From contig CM049310.1 in assembly GCA_026874595.1 (NCBI GenBank), positions 24,909,058-24,973,057 on the forward strand: a DNA stretch of 64,000 bases, in the 5' to 3' direction. A model generated the notes under the pieces. The model was not told where the DNA came from and made no database searches. It was given only the letters and a program-made list of their open reading frames with translations. Positions 1 through 12,012 of this stretch are shown here, in pieces. A program made the position numbers and the translations under genes. The number at the start of each line of letters is the position of its first letter. Within the stretch, counting starts at the first letter, position 1. The stretch is from Sipunculus nudus. Lineage: Eukaryota > Annelida > Sipuncula > Golfingiida > Sipunculidae.

Positions 1-460
1 TGGTTTATCGTAAGCTACATTAAACAGCTCCATTGCAAGATGCCACAAAGTTCCAAGTACCAAAAAGGTCATACACTCATGGCTCGTGATTTGAGAAATA
101 TATTGAAAGATCCTTGAATTATCTTTTTTATGTGTATAGAGCAGAAACTGAAACAGCCCTGTTTTGTTGGCAAAATAATGTATTCCATGTAACTAGTTAC
201 AGGATATTTTCTTTTGTATGGTAAAAAGGAAAAGCTAGTAACTTGACAAGAAAATTCAAAGGAAATTTTTTAAATTTTCTCACAGGAATATTTGTCCTGT
301 TACTTAATTGAAGTGATTTAGACAGACACTGCTTATCTCTAGATGATGTGCATGGCAAAACCTTAATTCATAATCAAGATACAGTATTACTGTACATGCC
401 ATTTATCTCTTAGATAAACTTTTCTCATCTGCTTATATAATTGTATTTAAGGTTTTCCAG
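1..460. other. AT-rich non-coding sequence
   Basis: No repeat, RNA gene or convincing coding segment is seen in this stretch. It ends in a pyrimidine-rich tract and CAG that would serve as the acceptor of the candidate exon that follows. Confidence 0.5.
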
Positions 461-536
461 CACAGAATGTCCTGAACATTTGAAATATTACAAAAGGACA
501 AGCAACATTACCCAAAGGGCCATACTTACTGACTTG
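461..536 (+). CDS. candidate internal exon, product unknown
   Basis: The acceptor is ...TTTAAGGTTTTCCAG and the donor is CTTG|GTAAGT, both strong. Of the three frames only one is open across the 76 nt: one base completes an incoming codon, then 25 sense codons run to a phase-0 donor. The peptide starts TECPEHLKYYKR and ends RAILTDL. I do not recognise a family. A short open frame between two good sites occurs by chance in long introns, so this is only a candidate. It lies just outside the MITE that starts at 589. Confidence 0.27.
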
Positions 537-930
537 GTAAGTACCATATTTTATTTACATTTTGAACTGCTGTTGTTCTCATGACTTCTAGGGCTGTGAT
601 GATTCTCTGGTGCACCAATACATTGTGATACAAAGTGAAATGTTGTATTGGTATCATCAGATTCCCTGTATCGATACATTGACTATAACTGATTATCCGA
701 TGGAAAGTGATGTGCAACATTTAAAGATAGTCGCTATTTAAGGCATCTAAGTCGAAATGTCTTTGGTAAAAAACTTGCTGAATGATCAAGGATTGGTTTA
801 TCATTGCAATCACAATTTTATAAATGGTTTAGAAATAAATTTAGGAGAGTAAGCTAATTTTCTTTTCCACATACAAGGGAAAATTTCAATGCAGTCTAAA
901 TTATACTGTACCATATATGTATCTTATATA

Positions 931-1333
931 GGCTTCTGTGGCCTAGGTTTATAGCATAGGGATCAAAGCCTGGAGATCGTGAGTTTGAATCTCAGCCGAG
1001 GCGGTGAGATTTTTCATGATTGGCTCCAGCCCAGGATGAGCACTCTGCAGGCTTAATGGGGAGACTGTGCCCAACAGCTGTGTTTCACTCACAAATGAGT
1101 ATGCCTTTCGGGAGTTCCTGATCAGTGTTATGGCCCAGCAATGGGGATGACACACCAAGGACCCGCAGGAGTGATACACAGAGCCTGGTTGATGCCAGGG
1201 TTATCACGTGTAAGCCCCTGTCACATAGTTTGAAATCGGAATGGAACTCTGCAGATGTACATAATACTAGTTTAAGCAAGCATTAAAAAATAGAGGCAGT
1301 TACCTCCACCAAAAAAAAAATATATATATAAAT
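931..1333 (+). mobile_element. tRNA-derived SINE
   Basis: The head looks like a tRNA. It has an A-box-like TGGCCTAGG near 939 and a B-box-like GAGTTTGAATCTC near 982-994, at the spacing expected for an internal RNA polymerase III promoter. A unique body of about 250 bp follows, then a tail of A10 running into (TA)n at 1310-1330. This is the usual SINE plan of tRNA head, body and simple tail. Bivalves carry many such families; I cannot name this one from sequence alone. It is inserted in the MITE, and both flanks are TATATA-rich, so the target duplication is ambiguous. Confidence 0.7.
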
Positions 1334-2825
1334 TAGGGCTGCCACGTTTACACAAAATGTAAACGTTTACACGAACAGGAAAAAACAAATCATTGCCGTT
1401 TAAACGGTGGTAATTCATATATTAGATAAATAATGTTGACCCCCCCCCCCCCCAACTCTTAAAATTACATTTTCTGGCAAGTGATGAAAATATCATTAAA
1501 CTACTTTGAATCGTCCAAAACGCGGTTGAACATGCATAAAAACGCGGTCACACCAACTCGCATGTGACAGTCATCACAGTTTATAGAAATATTGTCAGAA
1601 TGAGAGATTCCATAAGGGTTGACAGGTGTCAGATAACCAGACCTGGGTGAAAAATTTGGTTCCAATTAACAGGTTTTGATGTATCTATTGAGCCCTTAAT
1701 ACTTTTTAAAGCTACTTAAACAGTGCACATGTTAATCTTAAATAACCATAAGATAAAAAGTTTCAAACAGAAGCGTTCTTGTGGTCAAATCAGTGTGAAA
1801 AATGTCACTCAGAGTCAGAGGTAGCTGTACGATCAACGGAACAGCCAAATGACATTTGCCATTTGTCTCGAAATCCGGTCGAACAGATTCTCGTATTCTC
1901 AACCAGGTGCCCCTAAATTATTTGATGACATGTTTAAACTTAAGGGCTTGTTTGGAGAAATGTGCGACGTGACATCGATCATGGTATACCTATATCAAGA
2001 ACCGTTGTTCCGAAATCATGCGAAAATCATGAGGGTGGACAGTCATATATGCATATAATGGGGTTCATCAGCTGACAGCGCAGTTCTGCGCAACAGCTTT
2101 TTATCACGAGGGGTTTATATTTTATAGAAGGCGCATAAATATTAAAATGTTCCACTTGAGGAATCAGCAGCTCTTTCCTGGCTATGAACGTGGCCTCCGC
2201 CGCGAATGTCTGACAGCCACAAACCTTCTAAGAACTGATTTGAGATTGTTAAAAAAAAATGGTAGCTATAGTCGGCTGTTTTCAGAAGAAGTGCCGTCTG
2301 AGGCTATACAAATGAGTGGAAATGAACCAATGACATAACTAGTTGTCATACTGTAACAGTGGTTACCTATTTGGGTATATGTGTACTTTTGTATTTGTTC
2401 TGTCACCTAAACCAGTGCTCGTGCGAGAAAAAAACAAACAATTTAGTGAACTATTAATAGTCATTTCACTAAAGGGCAATGTCAAATTCAATACCATCGC
2501 TGTGCTGAATGATGTACATGTTATGGACAAAAGAAAACTTGTAAAATAATAAACCAGAGGCTAAGATTCTTGTTTAATGCTAAAAAAATAATTATTGTAA
2601 AAACCCTCATTAAATTTTTGAAGGAAAGTCCACCTGAATAGGCTATTAGTTTCCGCGTCTTCATATAATATTTGATAATATATCTGTATTACAGATTTAC
2701 CAATGATGTTAAGCCGACTGACAGAGTATATCAATGCATTTCGTGTAAACAGTCTGTAGATCTGTAAATGTTTGTAGAAATTTATCAAAACGGAGTCGTT
2801 TAAACGTGTAAACATGGCAGCCCTA
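1334..2825 (+). mobile_element. hAT-type DNA transposon, non-autonomous, 1.5 kb
   Basis: The ends form a terminal inverted repeat: TAGGGCTGCCACGTTTACAC on the left and the complement of ...GTGTAAACATGGCAGCCCTA on the right, with one mismatch in about 20 bp. TAGGG-type tips are typical of hAT elements. The flanks read ATATAAAT and ATAAATGT; they share ATAAAT, so an 8-bp target duplication is blurred, probably because the site lies in the SINE's (TA)n tail. Internal open frames are at most 70-85 codons and do not resemble a transposase, so the element would have to be mobilised in trans. A C14 run sits at 1440-1453. Confidence 0.72.
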
Positions 2826-2873
2826 ATAAATGTACCGTATCATGAGCAAAGTATCATAAGGTATTGTTTTAAA

Positions 2874-4326
2874 CAATTTACAGAAATGAAAAATTCAGTT
2901 AAGTGTATCATCATTATAATAAATAAAATATACAATAAAACATGATTACAAGCAGTATGTATCTGTCAATATACCTGCAACAGTCATTCTCACGAGCACA
3001 GCTGGCAGATAAAATAGTCATGAGCATCACTAAGTAATCCAAACAAACATAGCAAAACAAGTTTCATAGAACTATAAATCTGATTTGATGAATGATTGAA
3101 TGACGGGAGTAAAAATACCAGAACCAACATCTGTACAGGAAAAGCTCATGTTCAGCGTGTAATACCAGAAAACATTGCACTGTAAAAGTGGTTGAAGTAC
3201 ACAAGTAACAAAAAATTTGTGACAGTAAGTGGGCTTTTTTTATCTTGATTATATACATTTATCAGACAGTGACCACTATTTATGGGTTCATAGTGTTTAG
3301 TTGTCAGTAGATAAGCCACTTGTTGACTTGTTATGTGATGTGTAGGTAGTAGTTGTAAGTGTAGTATACATGACAGTGATAATCCTCTAGAGTCAGACAT
3401 TGAATGTGCTGAGCGTACTAGAGGTAGTCCTGATACACCTCTCGGAGTGTGAGACCTGGCACTCAGGCAACTGTAGTATCCTTAGATCAGACGTTTGTCT
3501 ACACCTGCATGCGATTTCTCTGTGTCAGAAAACATCAGACTGAAACCAACAGTAACTTAGTAAGCAAACCCACACCTGCACTATATAACTAACCATTACT
3601 GTGAGCTAGAGATCTCTGATTTGGTCTACAGTTCGTAGTCTCAGTAGCTGTAGACCTTGAAGACAGTATATACATACAATGATCTGTCTATATAAGTGTT
3701 ATGTTAAAGGATATGTGATCCATGTATCACTGTTTACACAAGGCAGAGTGGCTGTACCAAGCTAATATTACGCTCACTATTGTCAGTGATTGTCCATTCT
3801 TGAGTGCGTGGAGTATGATTTGTAAACATATTCACAGGTAATTACATATCAACGGCTTCCTGGTGGCACACAGGTTTGGTTGAGTACTGGGGGATTATAG
3901 TACCCTGGACAAAATTGTTTAATCCCTATACAAAATAGTGCTCTGCTTCTAATATCTGGACTTAAACAACTGCCAGCAGCACCACAGCTTCAGGTATGTT
4001 AACCATATGATACTTATGGGGCAGTTTGAAGTACAGTTACTGTTATTTAAGCCCCCTCCCCCTAGTACAAAGGGAGGCTTATAGGGGAAGTAGAGTTTAT
4101 TTCTATTTCCATATTTAGGTAAAAAAAAATTGTGTGGAGCTACTAAGGAACCAGGGGGTCGGAGGTTCCAGAAGGGAAGGGAGGGGGAGTCTTAGCTTCT
4201 CATGCGGTTGCTCGGCGATTGCATTCATCTAGTCACAGATGTTACTGCTTTATCTACTCAGCGCCATCTAGTATTCAAACTTTTGTTTATATTTAATGTC
4301 AGCTATAAACAAACTTCAAATTCATT
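2874..4326. other. non-coding sequence without recognised features
   Basis: This stretch is AT-rich with scattered short open frames on both strands and no convincing splice structure. A CAG|GTATGT near 3991 follows a CAG/CCA-rich stretch, but no good acceptor pairs with it. I see nothing else that can be supported. Confidence 0.45.
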
Positions 4327-4369
4327 GTATCCCCAGACAAAGTCGGGGGTATTATGTTTTCATACCGGT

Positions 4370-4407
4370 CCCGCCGCCGCCGCCGCCGCCACCGCCGCCG
4401 CCGCCGC
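4370..4407 (+). repeat. (CCG)n microsatellite
   Basis: About 12 CCG units with one CCA interruption. Translation gives runs of Pro or Ala in two overlapping frames; these are an artefact of the repeat. Confidence 0.95.
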
Positions 4408-4979
4408 ATATAAATCTTGTTGGCACCATAACCCAAAAAATATTTCACGGAACTTTACCAAACTTGGTATATGTATAGATATGGGTGAGAGGACGACGCC
4501 TATTTAAAATGAGGTCATGACCTTTACTAGGAGAGTGTCCTTGACCTTGAATAGGTCCAGTTTTGGGGAAAATCACACAAATTCTTTAATATCTCAAGAA
4601 ATCTTGCATGGATTTATCCCAAAATCAAGTTGATGGAAGGTCATGGATAGGGTTGTCATGTTCCAGAAACTGGTGGCGCCACCTATTATTCTTTACTTGT
4701 TTTTGTGCCGTTTAATACCCCCAAATTGCCACCTTACAGTACTGTGAGCATTATAAGTCAAAAACCAATGGACAGATTTCTTTTATATTATGCATATACA
4801 TAGGTATGGGTTATGGGATGATGTTTATTTAAATTGGGGTCATGACCTTTCCTATGATAGTGGCCTTGACCTTGAATATTGCCATATATGGTGAAAATCA
4901 CACACCTCTTATGATATCTCCAGTGTTGATAGCCATATGGATTTCAAACATGACTTATGGATGGCCCACCACTAAAGTA

Positions 4980-7375
4980 AGAACCTTATAGGTTCTAGGG
5001 TCATGAGGTCAAAGGTCAAGGTCACTGGACTGGCATTTTAAAAGATACTGTGGATGCATTTTAAGCCAAACTTTCATCTTAGGTCTTCCATCTTGCATAT
5101 ATAGTTCACCTGCCAAGAGTGGATGATCCATATAAATTGTGAGGTCACAAGGTCAAAGGTCAAGGCCACAGGAGCTATCCGTCCAAAAATTAGTTTCTGG
5201 ATGATAATTCCTGCTTTTATTGATGTATTGATTTCAAACTTGACTTATATATGTCCCATTGAAAAAGCAAGACTCAGATTGATTTTGGGGTCATGAGGTC
5301 AAAGGTCAAGGTCACAGGACACATCTTTAAAAAGATTGTGGATGCATTTTCAGCCAAACATTTCATCTCAGACCTTTCATCTTGCACATTTAAGTCATCT
5401 GCCAATAGAGGAAGACCCCTATCAGTTTTGAGGTCACAAGGTCAAAGGTGAAGGTCACAGGAGCCATCTGTCCAAAATTAGTTTCTGGATGATAATTCCT
5501 GCTTTTATTGATGTATGGATTTCAAACTTGACTTGTATATGTCCCATTGGAAAAGCAAGACCCAAATTGATTTTGAGGTTATGAGGTCAAAGGTCAAGGT
5601 CACAGGACACACCTTTAAAAAGATGTGGATGCATTTTCAGCCAAACATTTCATCTCAGATCTTTCATCTTGCACATATAGTTCACCTGCCAAGAGAGGAA
5701 GAACCCTATCAATTTTGAGGTCACAAGGTCAAAGGTGAAGGTCACAGGAGCCATCTGTCCAAAAATTAGTTTCTGGATGATAATTCCTGCTTTTATTGAT
5801 GTATGGATTTCAAACTTGACTTGTATATGTCCCATTGGAAAAGCAAGACCCAAATTGATTTTGAGGTTATGAGGTCAAAGGTCAAGGTCACAGGAAACCT
5901 CTTTAAAAAGATTGTGGATGCATTTTCAGCCAAACATTTCATCTCAGATCTTTCATCTTGCACATATTGTTCACCTGCCAAGAGAGGAAGAACCCTTTCA
6001 ATTTTGAGGTCACAATGTCAAAGGTGAAGGTCACAGGAGCCATCTGTCCAAAAATTAGTTTCTGGATGATAATTCCTTCTTTTATTGATGTATGGATTTC
6101 AAACTCGACTTGTATTTGACCCTTTGGAAAAGCAAGACCTGAATTGATTTTGGGGTCATGAGGTCAAAGGTCAAGGTCACAGGAAACCTTTTTAAAAAGA
6201 TTGTGGATGCATTTTCAGCAAAACAATTCATCTCAGATCTTTCATCTTGCACATATAGTTCACCTGCCAAGAGTAGAAGACCCCTTTCAATTGTGAGGTC
6301 ACAAGGTCAAAGGAGAAGGTCACAGGAGCTATCAGTCCAAAATTCAGTTTCTGGATGATAATTCCTGCTTTTACTGATGTATAGATTTCAAATTTGACTT
6401 GTATATGTCCCATTGGAAAAGCAAGACCCAAATTGATTTTGAGGTTATGAGGTCAAAGGTCAAGGTCACAGGACACACCTTTAAAAAGATGTGGATGCAT
6501 TTTCATCCAAACATATCATCTCAGATCTTTCATCTTGCACATATAGTTCACCTGCCAAGAGAGGAAGAACCCTATCAATTGTGAGGTCACAAGGTCAAAG
6601 GTGAAGGTCACAGGAGCCATCTGTCCAAAAATTAGTTTCTGGATGATAATTCCTGCTTTTATTGATGTATGGATTTCAAACTTGACTTGAATTTGACCCA
6701 TTGGAAAAGCAAGACCTGAATTGATTTTGGGGTCATGAGGTCAAAGGTCAAGGTCACAGGAAACCTCTTTAAAAAGATTGTGGATGCATTTTCAGCCAAA
6801 CAATTCATCTCAGATCTTTCCTCTTGCATATATAGTTCACCTGCCAAGAGTGGAAGACCCCTATCAATTGTGAGGTCACAAGGTCAAAGGTGAAGGTCAC
6901 AGGAGCCATCTGTCCAAAAATTAGTTTCTGGATGATAATTCCTGCTTTTATTGATGTATGGATTTCAAACTTGACTTGTATATGTCCCATTGGAAAAGCA
7001 AGACCCAAATTGATTTTGGGGTGATGAGGTCAAAGGTCAAGGTCACAGGACACATCTTTAAAAAGATGTGGATGCATTTTCATCCAAACATTTCATCTCA
7101 GATCTTTCATCTTACACATATAGTTCTCCTGCCAAGAGAGGAAGAACACTATAAATTTTGAGGTCACAAGGTCAAAGGTGAAGGTCACAGGAGCCATCTG
7201 TCCAAAAATTAGTTTCTGGGTGATAATTCCTGCTTTATTGATGTATAGATTTCAAACTTAACTTGCATATGTCCCATTGGAAAAGCAAGACCAGATTTGA
7301 TTTTGGGGTCATGAGGTCACAGGTCAAGGTCACAGGACACATCTTTAAAAAGATCAAGGTCACAGGACCAACATC
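4980..7375 (+). repeat. 288-bp tandem repeat, dimer of two ~144-bp halves, AGGTCA-rich
   Basis: The motif ATGAGGTCAAAGGTCAAGG starts at 5003, 5293, 5581, 5869, 6158, 6447, 6735, 7024 and 7311 (the last with one change), a spacing of 287-290 bp. A related motif, GAGGTCACAAGGTCAAAGG or a close variant, lies about half a unit away at 5141, 5430, 5717, 6006, 6295, 6583, 6872 and 7160, so each unit is a diverged dimer. The first motif contains AGGTCA-A-AGGTCA-AGGTCA, that is DR1 plus DR0 nuclear-receptor half-sites, and also TCAAGGTCA, the ERR/FTZ-F1-type extended half-site. Frames of 60-74 codons recur in both orientations and are shadows of the repeat. Confidence 0.93.
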
Positions 7376-7496
7376 TTTAACAAGATTGTGGATTGTTAGA
7401 TGGAAGAAACAATGAATTTGCCAAATGTCAGTATATGCTGCTAAAAATGGGGGTCTATTTATAAAGGGGGTGGGGGCCTACTATGTCTGGGGATAC

Positions 7497-10400
7497 TCTG
7501 GCACCTGCGGTGCCAAGAAATGTCTAGTTTTTACATAATTTAAGTCAAGCATATTTGATGAGGATAAATAATGGAGTTGTGAAGTATGAAAGTCTTTCTC
7601 TCAGGTTATGTTTCACTGAATGAACACAAGGTGGCACTTGGACACAGAAGCAGTTGTACTGTAATTAATAAAGAAGATATTTTTGCCAGTATGATCAAAT
7701 ATTACCTCTTAATAAGCCATAAATGGCTCAAATATCCAATGGTTGTTAGTGTTAGAAAGTTTAGTCAGGATACTGATTCAGAACATCATGATGCTGTCAG
7801 TCTATATTATCAGATAATTGACTTGTATTACTCTTCATGATTCAAGAAAATGACATGACATTAAGCTGTATTTGTTGGAAAATGATGCTTCAGGAAAGGT
7901 TCTTACATCATAACAATACATATGAGGAGATGTGGCATTTATTTCTAAACTAAACTAAAATTAGAATGTTTGATCAGTAGTATTATGTACCCATTATGTA
8001 ACAAGCCACTCCTTTATCTGTGCGAGTAAGGTTCATGCAGTGTATTTTTACAGTCTCATGATCCACACCTGCAGGGCAGAGCTAGATTATTTTAAGAACA
8101 CCAGTATGCCTGGTCTTTTTATCAGGCCAAGTATCTATTGTCTCTGTTCAGCTTTGTATAAATTCATCTCTCAGGTTTGTCACAATTGTTAGACCATTGT
8201 GATTTATCTTGCAAATTATCTTGTTGGGCCCATGAGAGGGAAGTCTGATAAAGCACCACATACATGTCACAGCATCTCAGTATTTTAGGTGACTGGTTAA
8301 GTAAATACATTAATTCCTTTGAAGCAGGCCTACTGTCATTCATACACACTTTCAGTACACTGACCTTAAATATTCATAGACCCACGTACAAGTAGGTAAA
8401 GCCAGCTAAGCTGGAAACATCTGTGCTCCAAAGGTAGACAGAAATATGTATAATTGATTGGTGTTTAAATAATATTTAACCTTATTTGAAGTGAAAAAAA
8501 TTGCAGTTAAATAGAAATTATATGTTAAAAACAAAAATCATCTTTATGTGATTTGGAAACCATGGTAACAGAATAGCCAGGAGAATTATTGATATCATTT
8601 TGTTGTATATTAAGGAAGTGAATAGTATCCTCTTCAATATTGATGGATGAAAGACCTGTTTTCATAGCTTGTCTAGGACACTTAGCAGTGTAATCATCTG
8701 ACATCTGACATCTGGGAGTGGGTGTTAAGTAAATAATCAAGCTTTACATTTCAGTTTGCTGTCAAACCAAACATGCCTGGTTTTTCTCTCATATCTGCTG
8801 CTTTTAATAAGTTAACTGAGTGGTTTTTAAGAAATATCACCCAAAAACGTGCAGGTGGGGGGGTGGGGGTCAGAACAAAGTATGGTTCTATATAGCTCAC
8901 AGTGAGTTCTCATTTCTATGCTAGCTCTATAATGTCAGATATTTATAGCTCTAATTATTAACTTGGAAGACTCAGAATGATTAACAAAATGTTTTTTCAT
9001 TGTCTAACCCTGACTTTATGTATGATATACAGAGGGGTTAGTGCAGCTTTAATATTCTCTGCCCAATAAGTCAATGGAATACTTTGATCTGTGTGTGTGG
9101 CTGTCAGTCTGTATGAGAACAAGGTGTTTTTGAGAATAATTGATTGGTCTCGCCCTTATTGTAATTGTGTAGAGATTTATTTATGACTTTATGAATGAAT
9201 AGTTGCGTCTCTGTTGGTAAATCTGCCTTTTAAAATAATTGATCAGAGTGAACACCAATTAACAGTTATAACAAGTGGAATTACCATTGGTTATTAAATA
9301 CTTCGAGAAAGGAATGATTCCTTTTTTTCCTCAAATTTTCATTATGTTTTCATTAAATATCATGAGGTCCAGTGTAGAGATTACCCTCTGACAAAGACTG
9401 TTTTGGACCTGTAATTTTGTACAATGATTTTATACATTGACAAAAAGGTGACAGCAGACCATCAGCTCTGGGTTATTTGAAAATTGGACAGGGAGGTGCC
9501 TGGAAGAGTTATAATGCAAGTACATGCTGGTGACTGAATCATGCACCGTTGGTGGCTGGTCTGGGATACTTTGAATGATTTTTGACAGATAAGTGTCAGG
9601 TCAGGTCTCCGCAGGGAGATCTCTGCAGACAAATTGATTTAATGTATTGACATTTCCATCTTTGCTACCAGACATGATATTCAGGACTCATTTCACCATG
9701 TAACACTTAGTGTGACATCAACTCCACCTGGCCAGTGTGTGCCAGGATGAATCCTGTACTTTACCAGAACTACACCATTGATTCAGTGTAGGTATCTTCA
9801 ATATACACTTTTTCTTTAAGGCCATTATTTAGACTGATGATCATTAGTTAAAATATGTTCTTTGTTGGTTCACCCATGTGGATGAGCTTAATGTTAAAAA
9901 CATTCCATCTTTCTTTGGGTGAACAAGTACAAAGCAGGTGATGGTCATCTTGAGTATCCATTCAGCATCCTCAGCAGTTTAGTGTGTCCATAAAGAAGGC
10001 TGACTGCAGCAGGAAGGGTAGATGCTTCAGATTTGCTGGCATGCTTCACGTACAGTCTCTATAGCTTCTCCAGCTTATGTTTGGTCTGCCAGATCACAGG
10101 AAACAAAACAACCTGGTCATCTGATGCTAAGGATTCTCCCCCCACACAAACATAACTCAAAACAGGACAGGATCAGAAGGAGCTCCCACGTTATTGTTAT
10201 GTTCCAGAAAGAGCAGCAATGTGTGGCACATGTGTTTATGGCAGCCAGATTTTACCCCTGCCAACACCAAAACACTGGCAGCTCCGACAACACCAACAGA
10301 TTTGGATTTAGACACCCAATTTATATAAATCACCACTGAGATATAGTGAACATTTACCTGAGTGTGCCACTTGCTTGATACAGCCAATGAGCAATATAGT

Positions 10401-12012
10401 CCTCAATAATAACAAATTTTTCCACCAGATGCCGTCATTAGTGATCCAGTCTGTACAAAATGATTCAGTACGTGCTGCTTGATTTTGATCAGCTACGAAA
10501 TTAAATAAAAACCATTGCAGGTCAGCACTCGAATTTGCCGAAAATTGCCAACAAACGCAGGGGCCTGGCAGCACAGAAATGTGCCGAACCTCCAAAGTTT
10601 TACTGGACCCCACTATTTTATTTTTAAAAAATCCTCATTTTCGGCTCTTCCTTTCAAAAAATTTATTACTTGTATTGCTACAAATTTGATTGTTTTATAT
10701 GACTTGTTAAGAAAAATATAATCATGGCATCTGATTTGAGCCCCATCATGCCCCTTAATTTTATTGTAGAAGAGCTTCTTGGTGTGCCCCAAACCTGACC
10801 TAAACCAAGCTTTCCTTTATATTTTTGAGTAGCCAGATAATAAAGAGCCACCACATTTTGTTGAAGGTTATCTTTAACGAATGTCACATGCCATTACTTA
10901 CAAGGTCGGTGATGCTGGAAGATTTTTGTGTAGTATCAACTCCAGTCATATCAGTTTTAAGCAAAGAGAAAAGTTTTACCATATTATCAAGCAAGGGTAC
11001 TAGGCGTTGTTTTGTTTAATGCCTCAACACCACATAATCTGATCAAATAATTCAACCATTTTGGTACACATTGAATGGTTAACGGAATAGCCAAATGGCA
11101 TCGCCAGTCTGCAGTTGTCTCGGAAGCCTTGCAGACAGATTCTTGTTGACCATTGCAGCATTCCTCACTGTAATTGCCCACAAATCTTATTTTATGACAC
11201 AGATGGCATGATGGCGTATATGTGCAGGTTTCCATATTTTTCCGTATCACAATCAATTTACCGGCGATGTTTTCAACTACATGCCAGAGTGCTTGACAGC
11301 AGACATTGTTGCAGTGGACTTTGGTGTCAATAATAACCAGGGCTGCAACTGGTATACAAAACTTGTTATATTTTCATTAACTTATATGTAAAATAAAATC
11401 ATATCCTAGTATGAGATTGTTTGTACATTTGATACTTAAAGCTGCTTTTGAAATATACTTTCATGATACACTTGTCACAGATCCTGTTGACACTGCCGGC
11501 AATACCCAAATTTTACCGTACCTCCCTCAAACCTTTTGGAAAATTCCAGTGGGCTGGCACCAAATTTGAGCCCTGCATGTCTTAAGACCAATGAATTTCC
11601 AGGAAATTCAACAATTACTTGCCAAAAGAAAGTGACAGACAGACAGAAAGACACAGATGCAATACATAACCTTCTCAAAATTAATTAGTGGTTACAGGTA
11701 GCAAGATCTTGTAGATAATTTTTATGATGGAATATTTGTAACAAGGAAATCTTGTACATTTCAAAGGAATTGTCACATATATATTTCCTTTTTGAACAGA
11801 AAAAACAGAAAGAATTTATGATATATTTATTCCTTTTTTCACAGAAAGAATATCATATGTGGTTATTTCAAGCATTTGCATGTACTGAAAGAAAAAAAAA
11901 TAACAGATATTGAGTTATACAAACTTCCAGCATGCAAAACTGATCATGTAAAAGAAAGAAAATCAGGAGTATGACATACATCTGACTGGAGGGCTTGTAG
12001 TTTTATTCACAG
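7497..12012. other. long non-coding stretch
   Basis: This is AT-rich sequence with no confirmed gene. An 84-codon frame (7586-7840, +) follows a good acceptor TCTTTCTCTCAG at 7605, but no donor or homology supports it. The region 11080-11160 shares short blocks with the interior of the hAT element at 1334-2825 (ACGGAAYAGCCAAATG, TTGTCTCG), and a hAT-like tip CAGGGCTGCAAC lies at 11338. A decayed hAT fragment is therefore likely near 11.08-11.35 kb. Confidence 0.45.

Larger units (their letters stand above)
589..2873 (+). mobile_element. hAT-type MITE split by later insertions
   Basis: The left part (589 to about 928) aligns by eye with the intact MITE at 16734-17125. Shared segments are TAGGGYTGT at the tip, CGATGGAAAGTG, GGCATCTAAG/GACATCTAAG, and ACAAGGGAAAA followed by CTAAATTATA. 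The last part of that family (GTATC...GAGNAAAGTAT...GTATTGTT) reappears only at about 2833-2868, after a SINE and a hAT-type element. The MITE is therefore the oldest layer of a three-element nest. It has no coding capacity. The right terminal repeat is decayed. Confidence 0.6.
4327..7496 (+). mobile_element. 3.2 kb TIR-bounded element carrying a 288-bp satellite array
   Basis: The left tip reads GTATCCCCAGACAAAGT. The right tip, ending at 7496, is the reverse complement of GTATCCCCAGACATAGT, so 16 of 17 bases match. Both tips are followed inward by a G- or C-rich run. Between them lie a (CCG)n tract, a degenerate leader (about 4408-4980) and a tandem array to about 7370. No transposase-like frame is present. 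The structure fits a non-autonomous element whose core has expanded as a satellite. The superfamily is not clear, and I see no convincing target duplication. Confidence 0.62.

Noticed and set aside
931-1005. tRNA gene
   Set aside because: A- and B-box-like motifs are present, but the stem pairing and B box are degenerate and a SINE body and A-tail follow.
4202-4507. Frames with poly-Ala or poly-Pro
   Set aside because: Produced by the (CCG)n microsatellite.
5515-7161. Many 60-75-codon frames beginning MDFKLDLYMSHWKSK or MAGEQYVQDERSE on both strands
   Set aside because: They are the same frames recurring in each 288-bp satellite unit, on both strands, and reflect repetition rather than coding.
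7586-7840. 84-codon frame MKVFLSGYVSLNEHK...
   Set aside because: There is a good acceptor inside it but no partner exon, donor, poly(A) signal or family resemblance.
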